This document shows, piece by piece, positions 11,920 through 24,816 of a stretch of DNA of 64,000 nucleotides (its first letter is position 1; the number at the start of each line of letters is the position of its first letter). The notes beneath the pieces were generated by a model. The model made no database searches. It was not told where the DNA came from and saw only the letters and a program-made list of their open reading frames with translations. Where the stretch lies: positions 8,915,353 to 8,979,352 of the forward strand of contig NC_045141.1 of assembly GCF_008831285.2 (NCBI RefSeq), given 5' to 3'. The position numbers were made by a program, and so were the translations under genes. The DNA is from Nymphaea colorata (Eukaryota > Streptophyta > Magnoliopsida > Nymphaeales > Nymphaeaceae).

Positions 11920-12148
11920 TGTTGAAATAAGAATGTTTATGTTTCTAGGTGGTTCTTTGTAATATTAAAGAGCTATAAGATCACTTTAATATTTCCTTTA
12001 TTTTAGATTGATGTAATATGTAAATCTTCTTTCTACCCTAATCTCTTTATAATAGAGATTAGGGTTAGTGAATGAGACGAGTTCTTTTCTTCTCAACTCT
12101 CACATCTTCAGCCCTCTCTCTCTCTCTCCACGTTTCACGGCTGCAACA
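11920..12148 (+). repeat. Copia B 3' LTR (229 bp)
   Basis: Same sequence as 6802-7032 apart from seven substitutions and one CT unit. It starts directly after the polypurine tract and is followed by ACTAG. Confidence 0.95.
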
Positions 12149-12153
12149 ACTAG

Positions 12154-12461
12154 AATAATAATGTATACGTATAATATATAATATATTATATTATGTATTA
12201 TATGTTAAACGTATAATATATATGATACGTGTTATTGTATATATATAATACTATAACATATATACTAATAATATATTATATAATACACATGTATTATACA
12301 TGAAATATTATACCACATATGTATGTACATATATATTACATATTGTATGATAATATATATGTGTACGTCTCATATTACATATTTGTTATATAGTACATAC
12401 ATATGTCATGTTTGTACAAGTTACATTTTAAAATATTATATATATATATATATATAGGAAT

Positions 12462-12549
<88 letters not shown>
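12154..12549. repeat. AT-rich low-complexity tract with long (AT)n
   Basis: Continuation of the AT-rich DNA into which copia B inserted (its other half is about 6640-6796). It ends in an almost pure AT run at 12434-12548. Confidence 0.9.
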
Positions 12550-12550
<1 letters not shown>

Positions 12551-12990
12551 TCACAAATGCAGTCTTTGGCTCCACTGAAGCAATGTTAAGATGCTTTCCA
12601 TAAGCATTACGCTTAACCAAAAAATTGAAACTGCAACATACCTGCAAGATGATCCCTATATCAAATCACTTAGTTTGATAAATTTTGGACCATGTAATTT
12701 GCCAATGCTAAGGCATACATGCAAAAACAAACAATGTGGGCAATGTGGTGAAGAGCATTGAAACATGAAAGGGTTTCCTTGTTGAAACCTACCAAAACTT
12801 ATCATGAGTAAGACTGGAACCATTCTGCCATACCTGTTGTCCCACAAACAATTCTCATTCGTCAAAGATTGACCAAAAAACTCTTCTGCTTGTACAAATT
12901 CGGCACTTACAAGTGCTGCAGGATCTTTTGGAATGAAAGCTTGCACACTGTACACCTGAACTGAACCATCTTTAAGTTCCTCCCGTATGC
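12550..12990 (-). pseudogene. Two exons of an unidentified plant gene
   Basis: Exon 12990-12834 lies between ATGCAG and GTATGG borders and reads IREELKDGSVQVYSVQAF followed by IPKDPAALVSAEFVQAEEFF and NENCLWDN. Splicing in phase to the next acceptor (GCAG before 12630) gives NFLVKRNAYGKHLNIASVEP, which runs into the AT microsatellite at about 12550 and is lost. The compatible phase and conserved-looking, non-repetitive composition support real exons. I do not recognise the family. It shares strand with neighbouring unrelated gene fragments. Confidence 0.45.
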
Positions 12991-13591
12991 CTGCATCATT
13001 TTGAGGGAACAAAACTAAATGACCACCAGAAATTCACCAATTCCACAAAAATATATACACAAAGAACAACACTCAAACACTTATTTGTGAACTTTGATCA
13101 TGTTCGGCAAAAGTTAGCCTACCGTACAATGAAACAGTTGTTGGGAACTTCCTTTATTCAAAAGAAAGTCAGAAACGTGTATACGGAAACCCCTTTCGGT
13201 AATACACACTATGACATTAACTATCTATTCATTGAGGGGTCTCACGTCTCTCACTCCTCCAACAAGGGCCCGTATTCCCTGCATCCATCCCTTTGCTAAA
13301 TCAACAAGCAAAAGATCATCAAAAATGATTTACAAGAGATGAAACGCCTTTGACGAGTTATCTTACAATAGAAATAGAATATATTCAACTGAAAGGACTC
13401 ACCAAGTAAGAGAGCTCTCCAGAGTGGCTGTGTTAAGCTCACGATCAGCAAGAAGTCTGCATTGCTTGCACTTGGTCCATGTGACAAAGATAGAGACAAG
13501 CAAATGCCCAATGATCAGATGGCTGAATAAAAGATTCAAATGCATAGCTAACTCAACAGCAGTTCTGGATCAGAAATATCAGCATCATTAT

Positions 13592-15533
<1,942 letters not shown>

Positions 15534-15809
15534 TCACATCACGATTCGGAAGCATACACATCACACAAAGAAGTACCTGAATTTGCACACGCAACAGATT
15601 TTCAAAGTTGCAGTGAAAACAACTAATGAATAGAGATACAACCATACTTGAACAGAACCAAACGGAGGACTTACTGAACAGAGATACAACTAATGAATAG
15701 AGATACAACCATATTATTACATTATAACTATATGATCCCTGAATATAGGTTAAAAAGGGACAGGCAAAAATATAATCAAGGCATAGGAGAAGTCCTTTCG
15801 GTATCAAAC

Positions 15810-15883
15810 CTTCGAGAAATGATAACCTTGTGGGACAGATATCTTCAAGTTAAGGTTGCCTTCCTTGGAAGAGATGCTTTGCA
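15810..15883 (-). pseudogene. SOQ1: SOQ1-like C-terminal exon (isolated)
   Basis: A 74-bp exon between GCAG (ending 15884) and GTTTGA reads QSISSKEGNLNLKISVPQGY then HFSK. That wording resembles the C-terminal beta-rich region of SUPPRESSOR OF QUENCHING 1, a thylakoid HAD/thioredoxin/NHL protein that limits photoprotective quenching. No other SOQ1 exon accompanies it on this strand. The thioredoxin-region exons lie 3.5 kb away on the plus strand. Assignment is from remembered family sequence and is moderate only. Confidence 0.5.
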
Positions 15884-16283
15884 CTGCAATTGTCCTTGAT
15901 TTCAGAGCCACAAATAAAGGAAAATGAAAATAAAAGGAAAGAGAAGAAAAAATACAGAATTTAATCAGTTTCAATGGCAACAATTGAGTATAAGGAGGTG
16001 AATCAAAAATAATTTCCCTTTGTACTATCAAATTTAACCATCGACATGATAATGCCAAATATTTGAACAGTCACTTAAAAAAGGGAATATGCCTCGTTGA
16101 ACCTTCAGATGGGGTCATAAAAGCGTGAAAAAGAAGAAAAATCAGCATAGGCACTGTACATGAAAATACTCTAGACGATTAAGACGCAAATTGCTTGCAA
16201 GCCTTAACCCATATACAATTTCCTTTGACGGAAAGAAATGTTGATTCTGCCCTTCCAGGAATTGAATTATGGACTCCTGGGAA

Positions 16284-16532
16284 TCAAACTTCAAAGGCAG
16301 GAAAATCCATATTATCTAGAGCTTCGTGAAGAATGAATCTCACCATCCCTTCCAAATAAGTGGGAATTGACCTCTCGAATGGAAGCTTCTTGTTGCCTCT
16401 TTCAAGTGCATCTCTCCATATTCTGTACCTTGCTCCAAGCTTATCATATGCCACAGGCCAGTTCCAAACATTTGCCCCATTGATCATCCGCTCTTGCTGA
16501 CCTTCCACAAGCCATAGATCCTCATTTAAGAC
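16284..16532 (-). pseudogene. Terminal exon of an unidentified gene (possibly Rieske-oxygenase related)
   Basis: An 83-codon exon starts after GCATGCAG and ends in TGA at 16284-16286. It reads VLNEDLWLVEGQQERMINGA, NVWNWPVAYDKLGARYRIWR, DALERGNKKLPFE and ends DNMDFPAFEV. It is open, with no frameshift. The EDLWLVEGQQERM and YDKLGxRYRxWR wording loosely recalls C-terminal regions of plastid Rieske-type oxygenases, but I cannot confirm this. It lies between an SKP1 exon and a SOQ1-like exon on the same strand, and neither is a plausible partner. Confidence 0.45.
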
Positions 16533-16735
16533 CTGCATGCAGTGTCTGATCAGTTCTAACATGAAATTCCAGAAGCGACAGTGATGTCATTTTATGACTA
16601 CGATTTACGCAACCATTGGGTCATGCAGACAGCAAAATCTTGTCGGAATGGTTAGATCGCAAGAATCACAACCCCTAACCCTAAACCCAAAGTAGAGGAC
16701 CGAATAAAGAAGAGCGAGATGGCCGAGGAGAATAC

Positions 16736-17019
16736 CAGAATGAGATTGAAGAGCATCGCTTGGTCCACCTCAACAAACTCGGCATCCCACGCCTTGAGCT
16801 CTTCTTCTTGGATCTTGTCGTCGACGTGCTTTTTGCAGTACTCGATTACCTTCGCCAGGATATTGTTGGCAACGTTGGGCAAGGGGATGCCGGAATCAGC
16901 ACAACCATCCTCGATCATTTGTCTGATCGTTGAGATTCCTTCGCCACCGCCTCCTCCACCTCCAACACCTCGCCGTCGGAGCTCTTGACTGTTACCGTCT
17001 TCCCTTCCTCCTTCGCCAT
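16736..17019 (-). pseudogene. SKP1: SKP1-like first exon with a 1-bp frameshift
   Basis: SKP1 links F-box proteins to cullin 1 in SCF ubiquitin ligases. The ATG at 17019-17017 opens [20 protein letters not shown] then [10 protein letters not shown]. One base missing near 16930 shifts the frame, which continues [40 protein letters not shown] and [19 protein letters not shown] up to a GTATTC donor at 16735. That is the normal end of exon 1 in plant SKP1 genes. The second exon (helical F-box-binding region) is not found in the next kilobases. It is a truncated SKP1 copy; the frameshift may be real or an assembly error. Confidence 0.88.
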
Positions 17020-17279
17020 CTCCTCCCGAACCCTCTCGAAGCACCGGCCATAAGCCAAGATCAATCAATCCTCCTCTCCTTCTCGCCCTTATTAGCTGAG
17101 GCCATCAAAAGGTTTAATATCTTCCATGTTAGCTCATTAACTTACGGCCCCCAATACGCCCATTAAAAAAGCAACAGTATGGCCCTTTACCGCCCTTCTG
17201 CCCCCCTTGAATATATGTAAACTAGAGAGAATACTGGGATTTCTATTTTTTTGTGCTACTTTTGGTAGTCGTAATGAGA

Positions 17280-18470
17280 GAGAGAGAGAGGGAGACATAT
17301 GTTGTTATATATATAATATGTTATATAACATGTATTACATGTAGTATGTTACGTTACACACATATATATATATATACTATGCATATGTATATAGTTGCAT
17401 ACTGTAGTATTATGTCATATACAGATATATATTATATATATACTTTTATACATACACACATGTACATATAATATATTTATTATATTATATATACAATATA
17501 TTATATATACACTTGTAGGCATACACACGTGTACATATAATATATCTATTATATGTAATAGATATAACGTGTTATATCATAATTATATACGTTTACAAAT
17601 ATATGTACATACATATGATATATGTGTATATATTAACGTATGTGTATATATACATATTAGCTATAACGTGTACATATGTTTTTTACATGATATATATAGT
17701 ACGTTGTAGTGTTACATATATAATGCATAATATGTAACATATATATATATATAACGCATTATATGAATTATATATAGTGTATATGTATATTGTTATACGT
17801 GGAGTGAACATGTATATGTGTATAGAAGTTCTATATATTATATATGTAGCATGCAATGTATTATATACACATAATATATACATAGTAACATTGTACGCAT
17901 ACATACTGCACATATAATATGTTCATACATATATGTATATGTACATATATAATATATGTGTGCATATATCATATGTGTATAATATACGTATTATATGTAC
18001 ACTACACGCATAATATATGCGCACACATGTTATATATATAATGTACATATGTATATATACACTATATATATAATATATAATATATGTGCACATATATTAT
18101 GTATATAACATATAAAATATGTTATATATTGTAACTCTACATATACAAATGTTACATGTACACTTATAGTATATAGCAATTATATTACATATACTATATA
18201 AATATTATAGTATATAGTGTATGATATGTACACGTATTATATGTTATGACATCTAATTATATGTAATATTATATGTTATGTATAGAGTATAACATAAAAT
18301 ATATGCATATGTACAACGCCCAAGAATATAATAGAACGTACTTATAAGTGTATATAATTGTACGCTATATGTTATAGCATATAACACATATGTTATAACG
18401 TATACGTTGTAACATATGCGTTATAATAATATACTATATAACATATACATCATATAATATACTATTTAAG
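17280..18470. repeat. AT-rich cryptic satellite with interspersed palindromic tetra- and hexanucleotides
   Basis: About 1.2 kb built almost only from TA, CA, TG and GT steps (TATA, ACATAT, GTATAC, ACGTTATAACG) with no fixed period. It opens with a GAGAGAGA run at 17276-17290. Tyr/Ile-rich frames here are composition artefacts. It is capable of many cruciform structures and may be a matrix-attachment or recombination-prone tract (inference). Confidence 0.85.
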
Positions 18471-18892
18471 TTGGAAGCTGAGCTTTCACAACGTGGAGTG
18501 TGTGATTTAATCTCAATTGTGATCTGCACGTTAAAAGTAATATACCAATCTTTGCAAGATCAAATCATGTGACTAACATGTGCACGTCAGGCACTAAGAA
18601 TATTTCTTTGTTTAGATCCATAGTTTTGTTTTCTACTATTTTTTTATACTTGAGATGCATGACAATTGATGGTTTCTATTCAAACAATGTAGTACGCATC
18701 GCCTAAAAGTGTTTTGAGTTTGTTGTTTGGTACCATCAATCCCATTTTTTTTGCAAAGTGATGGTATGTCATGTTTCTTATGGACTTTGTCTCGTACAAG
18801 AAAGAATAAGTGTTATGATTTTTGTCTTAAATAGATGAAATACCATATATTATTTGTTAATTTCTCTTTTATTAGTTACTTGGTTTCAAACA

Positions 18893-19275
18893 TCAGTCAC
18901 AAATCATGTCTCGGAGTTTTAAACGGTATGGTTTTTTTTTGGTATAATACCTCGAGCTTGAAAAAACTGGGTAAAAATGAAAAAAATACTCTAAAATTTT
19001 TTGAAAATTTTGAAAAACTAAAAATTGGGGGAAAGTAATATAAGTGAAAAACTAATAACACAAACATCAAACGATAAGTAGATTTGCAACAAATAAAAAA
19101 TAGAAATGAAAGGAAAATGTTTGGCATTAAAAAAGGTGAAAAAATGAAAAAAGGGAAAAGTAGTGAAAAAACGTGTTTGTTTCATTTTTAACGTTTTTTG
19201 TTTAAAGTGTTTTTTATTTTTAACTCAATGGCCACTTAATTTATCACGTTTGTTTCGAAAAAAAAAAATCGTTTT
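18893..19275. repeat. Dispersed repeat, about 380 bp (second locus at 41100-41480)
   Basis: Shares ordered blocks with 41100-41480: GTCTCGGAGTTTTAAACGG, GGTATAATAC, AAAAACTAATAAnACAAACATC, GATTTGCAACAAATAAAAA, TGTTTGGCATTAAAAAA and a pair of AACGTTTTTT-type runs. A/T homopolymers dominate. It is probably a decayed non-autonomous transposon; no clear ends or duplications are seen. Confidence 0.65.
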
Positions 19276-19369
19276 TCATTATAAGCATAATTTTTTCATT
19301 AATATTTTAGATGTTCACTTTCATACAGTACTACGACACTTTGTGAAATTTATAAATTTTGTTTTGCAG

Positions 19370-20442
19370 TTTGTTGTTATTGTAGTTCATTGTGCAAAAT
19401 TTGATAATGAGAAGGACCTTGAAGCCATCCAAAATGCAGTGCTCTGTTATGAGATGATGCATCCAGTAACTTTGAAGATCAATTCTTATTTTTCGTATTC
19501 ATTCACACATGTTTGTGACATCAGCATGTGTTGCTAAGTGGGCACTACTTTCTGATGAATTTTCTACAAAATAAGAAATTGTAAATGGGTACAAAGAATA
19601 GTAGGATAGAAAACCAATGTCAATATTTGATGGTCACATCAAGGGTTCCTTCATATGCTACATTTCCCAAGCCCAAACACATAGAGAGCATTTGGATGAC
19701 ACCCTTATAAAAGCCAAGCTTTTTAATTGAGTATTGAAAACATGGTTTATTTGTTTGAGAATTGATATACACACCTAAAACATGGTCTTTTATGAATAGC
19801 TTGAGGGAGTTAGGGTTTTTATTCTCTTTTACAAAGCCAGGTTTTGTAAAAAACCAAGTTTCCTTAAAGGCTTAAACCAAGTTTTGATAGCGTGCAAACA
19901 ATTCAAAAACCTAGTTTTGGTCCAAAACCTAATTTTTGGGTGTTATTCAAACACCTTCCTAGACTCATTACTTTGCAAAAGGAGTTCCAATCTATCATTT
20001 TATTTGGAAAGCATGCTCTAGTGGACAATTTCCTTTATTATAATACAATGCTACTTAAGTGATGATTTCATAAGCTAGTTGATTTACATTTTGTAGTAGA
20101 CATATTCCTTCTATGCAAGTGCAACATATTTCACCACTAATGAAGGCAACTACTTGAAATTACCTAGATGGTTTTGTTCCTATAGTCTAATTTCTACTTC
20201 TACCAAAAAATGACTATATAGTCTAATTTCTACTTCTACCAAAAAATGACTATGGCATTCTATTGACAATAGTGGACTTATTCCTTTTTGTGCTTAATCA
20301 CATCAACACTACTTTTTTAGGTAGTAAATGATGATGATATATATTTATGGAGAGAATTAGAATACGTTCCTGGCCAACATCTGTTTTGGTTGGGCCTAGT
20401 GGCAAAATTTTGTTTCAAGTTTCTGGAGAAGGTCATCGAAAG
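19370..20442 (+). pseudogene. SOQ1: SOQ1-like gene fragment, two thioredoxin-region exons
   Basis: Exon 19370-19465 (after TTTTGCAG, before GTAACT) reads VIVVHCAKFDNEKDLEAIQN then AVLCYEMMHP. Exon 20321-20442 (after TTTTTTAG, before GTATGA) continues VVNDDDIYLWREL, then, one base out of frame, SWPTSVLVGPSGKILFQVSG and EGHRK. The order and joining phase match the thioredoxin-like domain of SOQ1. One G is missing near 20361 (GAATTAGAATA), breaking the frame. The HAD, NHL and C-terminal parts are absent on this strand. I am confident of the family, less so whether the locus is a pseudogene or has a base error. Confidence 0.8.
20185..20256. repeat. Tandem duplication, 2 x 36 bp
   Basis: The unit starting GTCTAATTTCTACTTCTACC occurs at 20185 and again at 20221, identical, head to tail, inside the SOQ1-like intron. 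Confidence 0.9.
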
Positions 20443-20789
20443 GTATGAAAGTTTTATTTTGGTCATGTTTTATTATTTATTTATAACGGATGTTTGCTTT
20501 ATCTCGTAATGTTTTTTGGTTGGAATTACCCATATTCATTTTATCCTTAAATATTACGAATAAGAATGTCATGGTTCATGAGTTCGAGTTTCCAAATAAA
20601 TTGCGTGATGACTTGTGAAAGCATATTGTACACGCATTCATAATTTCTAAAATATTGCAATGTAAGTTAGCATATTTATTTGAACTTGTGCAGATAGTGA
20701 CGTGATTGTCATGTTTCAAAGAGCCAGGATATTGTAACAGATCACCTCCATAATCTGGAGAAAGAACTAACCTCACTGGTAAAAACAGG

Positions 20790-21815
20790 TGTGGTTACCA
20801 GGGTAGCCAAACTTAGTTCTCCAATGGATCAAATCATTGAGGACCAAAAGTTGCATCTAACCTAGAAAACTGGGAAAGAGGAAATCCAGACCCCTGATAT
20901 TTCAGTGGCTGAAGACAAGTTGCATCTGACTCAGGAAACTGGGAAAGATAAAAGACAGTCCTCTGGTTTTACAGCGGCTGACCTAGTTTTGAAACCCCAA
21001 ACTGCGATAATTCAAAACCCCACAGGACTTTTAATGGAAAAGATTCCGAAAAGTCCTGAATTAGCATATTTGTATGGACAAAATCTTTTTGAATTATACA
21101 AACTCCCTGTGGAAGATCCGTAAGAAAATTCCTTAACAAATTTTTCAGGGATTTATCCTACAATTATTTGTTTTCAAGGTATACCACCTGAATTTATTGC
21201 GAATTGGTTTAGTGTTGCTTCAATCAATAATGTTTACTTATCTTCTTCTTTCGAAGAGATAAAATTATTACCTCCTGAAATCATGAAGGCGGTAAAAAAA
21301 TTTTCTATCAGTAATCTTTCTACTTCAAGAGCTCCACCTAATAAATTATAGATGCAGCATCACAAGGTATTAAATTAATTAAACCCAAGTCCTACAATTC
21401 AGAAGAACTTGTGGGATTAGAATGAGAAATAGGAAGATTTATAGAGGATAAAGCCTCTACCAGTCTTCCTAAAAGAGCTCTTCATTATGAAAATAGTGAA
21501 GGCCAGGAATTTATTAGGCCTGCATTCGGCCAAGAATTTATTAAGGTTGCATGCTATGAACCTAGACATCAGCCTCTTGAAGTAGATGAACAGTCACTTC
21601 AAGAAGAAATTAGATTTCAGAGAGAACAAAATCTACTTTTTAAATGTGAAGCTCTTAACAGGCTAGAACAACTCAATCTAACAAGTTGGAGTCATATTAA
21701 GCAATTTTTAAATGACTACTATTATTACACTTCCCTATCCGGAAATGCATATGATAGTAATATAGGTGACAAGCTCTTCAGGAAGTTCTACACATTTAAT
21801 GCGTGTTTACCTTAT
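20790..21815 (+). pseudogene. Decayed coat/gag-like coding fragment, possibly endogenous caulimovirid
   Basis: One reading direction stays mostly open for about 1 kb, with stops near 20860, 21121 and 21445 and a frameshift near 21350. The predicted product is charged and rich in Glu, Lys and Asn. It has a short repeated segment at its start (the block near 20845 recurs near 20920) and a Tyr-rich stretch followed by a basic helix near 21700-21790. The style resembles capsid/gag regions of plant pararetroviruses or retroelements. No protease, RT or movement motif is present. Family assignment is tentative. Similarity stops abruptly near 21800. Confidence 0.35.
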
Positions 21816-22432
21816 TATAGTTTCTTTCAAATTTTTTACGTGTCTTAGTTCATAGTGTTTTTTTTCTGCTTCATGATAGACATCTATGTTTAATCATTTA
21901 TCGAGTCAATTGAGTTATTATATTGTTTTGTTTTATATAAATAAATAAAGAAACAAGAAAATTTTATATTACTACAATTACTTTTTTTATTATATATTTT
22001 TTGTGGAAGCTTTTTTCATTTTCACTTTTGTTTTCTTTTTCTTTATTTCTTGATTAAACAAGTTCTCATTTTGGAAGAGCTGCTTGTCTTCTATTTACTA
22101 TGGTTATCATGTTAAAGACATGGTAATGATAATTGATGCATTGTGGTATACAATCATTTTATATTTTTATGTGTTTTTTCAATAGTTGTTTTGCATTAAG
22201 TTTGTAATATGTTGTGTATTGTTCTTTATTGATATGCTTAGTATTGTAGTCATTTTTTTCAGTTTCGTTGTTATTTTTATAAATATTATATAATTCAAAA
22301 ATTTGTCCATAAAGCTTACGCTTCAATTAACGCCTCACCTTATCGCATTTTACGACATTGCTAGAGAAGACCGTGGGTTGTCTACCCATTGGAATGCAAT
22401 GGGTGAACCTTCCTTCAACACAACGTCGTTGT
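21816..22432. other. AT-rich spacer, nothing recognised
   Basis: T-rich non-coding DNA between the coat-like fragment and the copia C LTR. Confidence 0.5.
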
Positions 22433-22910
22433 TGTTAGAATTTACAATGTAAGTATACATACATGTTTTGATATCTACCATCATATATCTTAAACTCCTA
22501 ACAATTTGATGTATGATTTGTATATATCAAAACATGTATGTATACATAGGACTTCTTGTATTTATTTTTCTTTTATTTTTCGTGCCTTTTTATGAACTTT
22601 TTTCCTTTTTTATTTAACAAAGGAAATAGCTGTTGGGAGTTCCCAACGGCTAGATTTCTAGCCGTTGGGAGCTCTAACAGCCACTTCCTCTTTCTCCTCT
22701 CTTCTTTATTTCTTGTATAAATAGGGCACTTGGGACCCTTGTTTATGTGTGACTTTTTAGCCTCTTTTTGCATACTTTGTCAAGATTAATACATTCTTCT
22801 TCTCCTCAAGTTTGAGGTTCTTTGTGTGTGTTACTTATTGAAGTTATTGGAAGCTTCAAGAGTGTTTCTCTTGAAGCATTTTGTCTTGACAAGTTTGGGC
22901 CTGATTTACA
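22433..22910 (+). repeat. Copia C 5' LTR (about 478 bp)
   Basis: Ends TGATTTACA directly before the PBS. It holds a perfect 22-bp inverted repeat (22453-22474 with 22524-22545), a 14-bp hairpin with a 2-nt loop (22641-22654 with 22657-22670), and a TATA box further on. Confidence 0.75.
22716..22723 (+). promoter_or_regulatory. TATA box of copia C LTR
   Basis: TATAAATA followed by GGGCACTTGG, 46 bp downstream of the 14-bp hairpin. Position and sequence fit the U3 promoter. Confidence 0.7.
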
Positions 22911-22922
22911 TGGTATCAGAGC
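22911..22922 (+). promoter_or_regulatory. Copia C primer-binding site
   Basis: TGGTATCAGAGC, complementary to initiator Met-tRNA. Confidence 0.95.
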
Positions 22923-23150
22923 TAGCTGCGATTTAACTCAATTAGGTGCTGTTAAAGTGATCTACGTGATGGGATTGAGCACGTCTTATCAAAGCTTCCG
23001 TGGCTGTCAAAGTTGTGACCATTTTCTAAGTAATATCTTCCCTCGTGGCAGCAAGCTCTTCATATTTTTTGAGCTACCTTCTTGCTGTTTTGTGGTGGCT
23101 GATTTAGTGGATTTTTCACCAATGTTGAGAGCCATTTTGACACTACTATT

Positions 23151-24040
23151 ATGGCTACATCAACTTCATCTTACAAGGTACACATTATGGATGACAGAAC
23201 TTCTTCTACTCCTCTCCCTAAAGTTACTTTATCAAATTATGTTTCTTGGGCAAAAACTATAGAACATTTCATTAGAATTTAAAGATTATGAGGACTTGTT
23301 GATGATTCTAAAAGTGAACCACAATTAGTCCTAGCCAAAACCATAGATGGAAAAGCCCAAGAACTAGATGGAGTCAAAAAAAATAACGTTATGAATGAAT
23401 ATGAAAGAAAATGGGAAGAGTGGAAGATAGGACATCACAAGATTATCACATGGATTATTGCTAGTGTCGATACTACTACTATGGGCCAAATAGCAAAGCA
23501 TAATTGTGCTCATGAAGCTTAGGAATTCCTCAAGAAAACCCACACTATGAAAGATGTGGCCTACATGTGCAATCTTCAAATGAAGATTGCAAGTCTCCAA
23601 CAAGGAGATAAGTCTCTTAAGGAGTATGTTGGAGAAATGGAACAATTATGGGATGAACTTGCCCTATTTGAACCCGAATGGTATGATCCAAGAGACATTG
23701 AAGTAAGGGAAAAACAAATCCAAAGGGAAAAATTTTATAAATTCATTATTGGTCTTAGACCGAAATATGATAGAGTCAAAACTTCCTTGCTCCATAGACA
23801 TAAAGTGTCATCTATGAATGAAGTTATAGCGGAGCTTCAAATGAAAGAAAATAGACTCAACTTTTCTAAAGAAAAGAGTGAAAGTGTTGTTCCTACCTCA
23901 AGACCCGGCGCTCATATGAAAACTTATAGGCCTCCTCACTTTAATCGAAATTAGGAGGATAAAGGCAACAAGAAGATCATATGTTTTCATTGTCAAGAAG
24001 AAGGACATACTAAACCTAGATGTCCTGAATTGAAGAAATT
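23151..24040 (+). pseudogene. Copia C gag, broken
   Basis: ATG at 23151 (MATSTSSYK). The frame carries NYVSWAKTIEHFI, then stops near 23280 and 23290, EWKIGHHKIITWIIASVD, another stop near 23520, and an open block with LQMKIASLQQGDKSLKEYVG, LWDELALFEP, FYKFIIGLRPKYDRVKTSLL and HRHKVSSMNEVIAELQ. After a stop near 23954 the zinc knuckle is intact: CFHCQEEGHTKPRC. This is the large UBN2-type gag of copia elements. Four nonsense changes make it inactive. Confidence 0.88.
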
Positions 24041-24816
24041 TGATAGAAAGACAAGTATGGATGGAACAATGTATGAAGAAAACAATAGATTTGACCTAGA
24101 CAAGCTTGTAAGTGCTCTTCAACCAAAGCTTATTGATGCTCTTCAACCACTTGTCAAAGGAGGAGGGGCTTCTCCAACTTCCGGTGCAATGGTAGCATCT
24201 ACATCATCAAGTAAGTACTCTATACTTGATTCCGGAGCTTCATTTCATATGACTCTTTGTAGTTCAAGTTCATTACTTACCGAATGCACTAAAGAGGAAT
24301 CGTGCCCTTTTGTTAAAACCGCCGATGGAACTCCTCTTGAAATCAAATGTGTTGGAAATATTGATCAAAATTTTAATTCTAAAGTTTTCAAAATACCAAA
24401 AGTTAGATTTATTCCCAAACTTAACTTAAATCTCTTGTCGGTTTCTCAAATAACCAATCATGGATGTGACATCGTCTTCTCACAAAATAAATTTTTGATA
24501 CAGGACCATCTTTTCAAGAGGACGATTGGGGAAGGTTCTAGGAAAAATGATCTCTACTATGTGGATTATTTGGATCTTTTCAACCCTACTTGCATTGTAG
24601 TCAAGAAAAGTGACATTGAAATTTGGCATCAAAGACTTGGGCATTCAAGTGTAGGAAAAATGTCTTGTATCCCTTTTTTGGAGGATAAATGCAAAGAAAT
24701 GATCTCTTGTGATGATTGCATTAAAGCCAAAATTAAGGTTTTACCACTTGGAAATAAAAATTTCGTTGCAAAAGCACCCTTTGAATTAGTGCATTTGGAT
24801 GTATGGGGACCCTACT
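24030..24816 (+). pseudogene. Copia C protease and integrase N-terminus, truncated
   Basis: Open frame with the protease motif DSGASFHMT, PKLNLNLLSVSQITNHGCD, and the GAG-pre-integrase zinc module WHQRLGHSS ... CDDCIKAK. It ends at FELVHLDVWGPY, which contains the first integrase Asp. Beyond about 24816 the frame is antisense DCL4-like exon and has no element sequence, so the 3' half was deleted or never integrated. Confidence 0.9.

Larger units (their letters stand above)
6802..12148 (+). mobile_element. Complete Ty1/copia retrotransposon, family B, with TSD ACTAG
   Basis: A 5,347-bp element with both LTRs, PBS, gag-pol remnants and polypurine tract, bounded by identical ACTAG at 6797-6801 and 12149-12153. 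The two LTRs differ by seven substitutions and one 2-bp indel over about 229 bp (roughly 3%), implying insertion on the order of a million years ago under usual plant rates (inference). The coding region is littered with stops, many consistent with C-to-T or G-to-A changes, plus at least two frameshifts. It is autonomous in structure but not in coding capacity. It inserted in AT-rich DNA next to the callose synthase exons. Confidence 0.95.
22433..24816 (+). mobile_element. Copia family C, 5' half only (LTR to integrase)
   Basis: The element has LTR (about 22433-22910), initiator-Met PBS, gag, protease and the start of integrase, then stops dead at about 24816 inside DVWGPY. The next base is DCL4-like exon in the opposite orientation. 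RT, RNase H and the 3' LTR are missing. The LTR left edge is inferred from TGTTAG and is uncertain by a few bases. Confidence 0.85.

Noticed and set aside
12375-12647. Tyr-Ile repeat proteins
   Set aside because: Translation of an (AT)n microsatellite.
17253-17913. Tyr/Ile/His-rich open frames
   Set aside because: Arise from the AT-rich cryptic satellite; no start context or homology.
20185-20256. CRISPR-like or regulatory direct repeat
   Set aside because: Only two head-to-tail 36-bp copies with no spacer; a simple slippage duplication in an intron of a plant genome.
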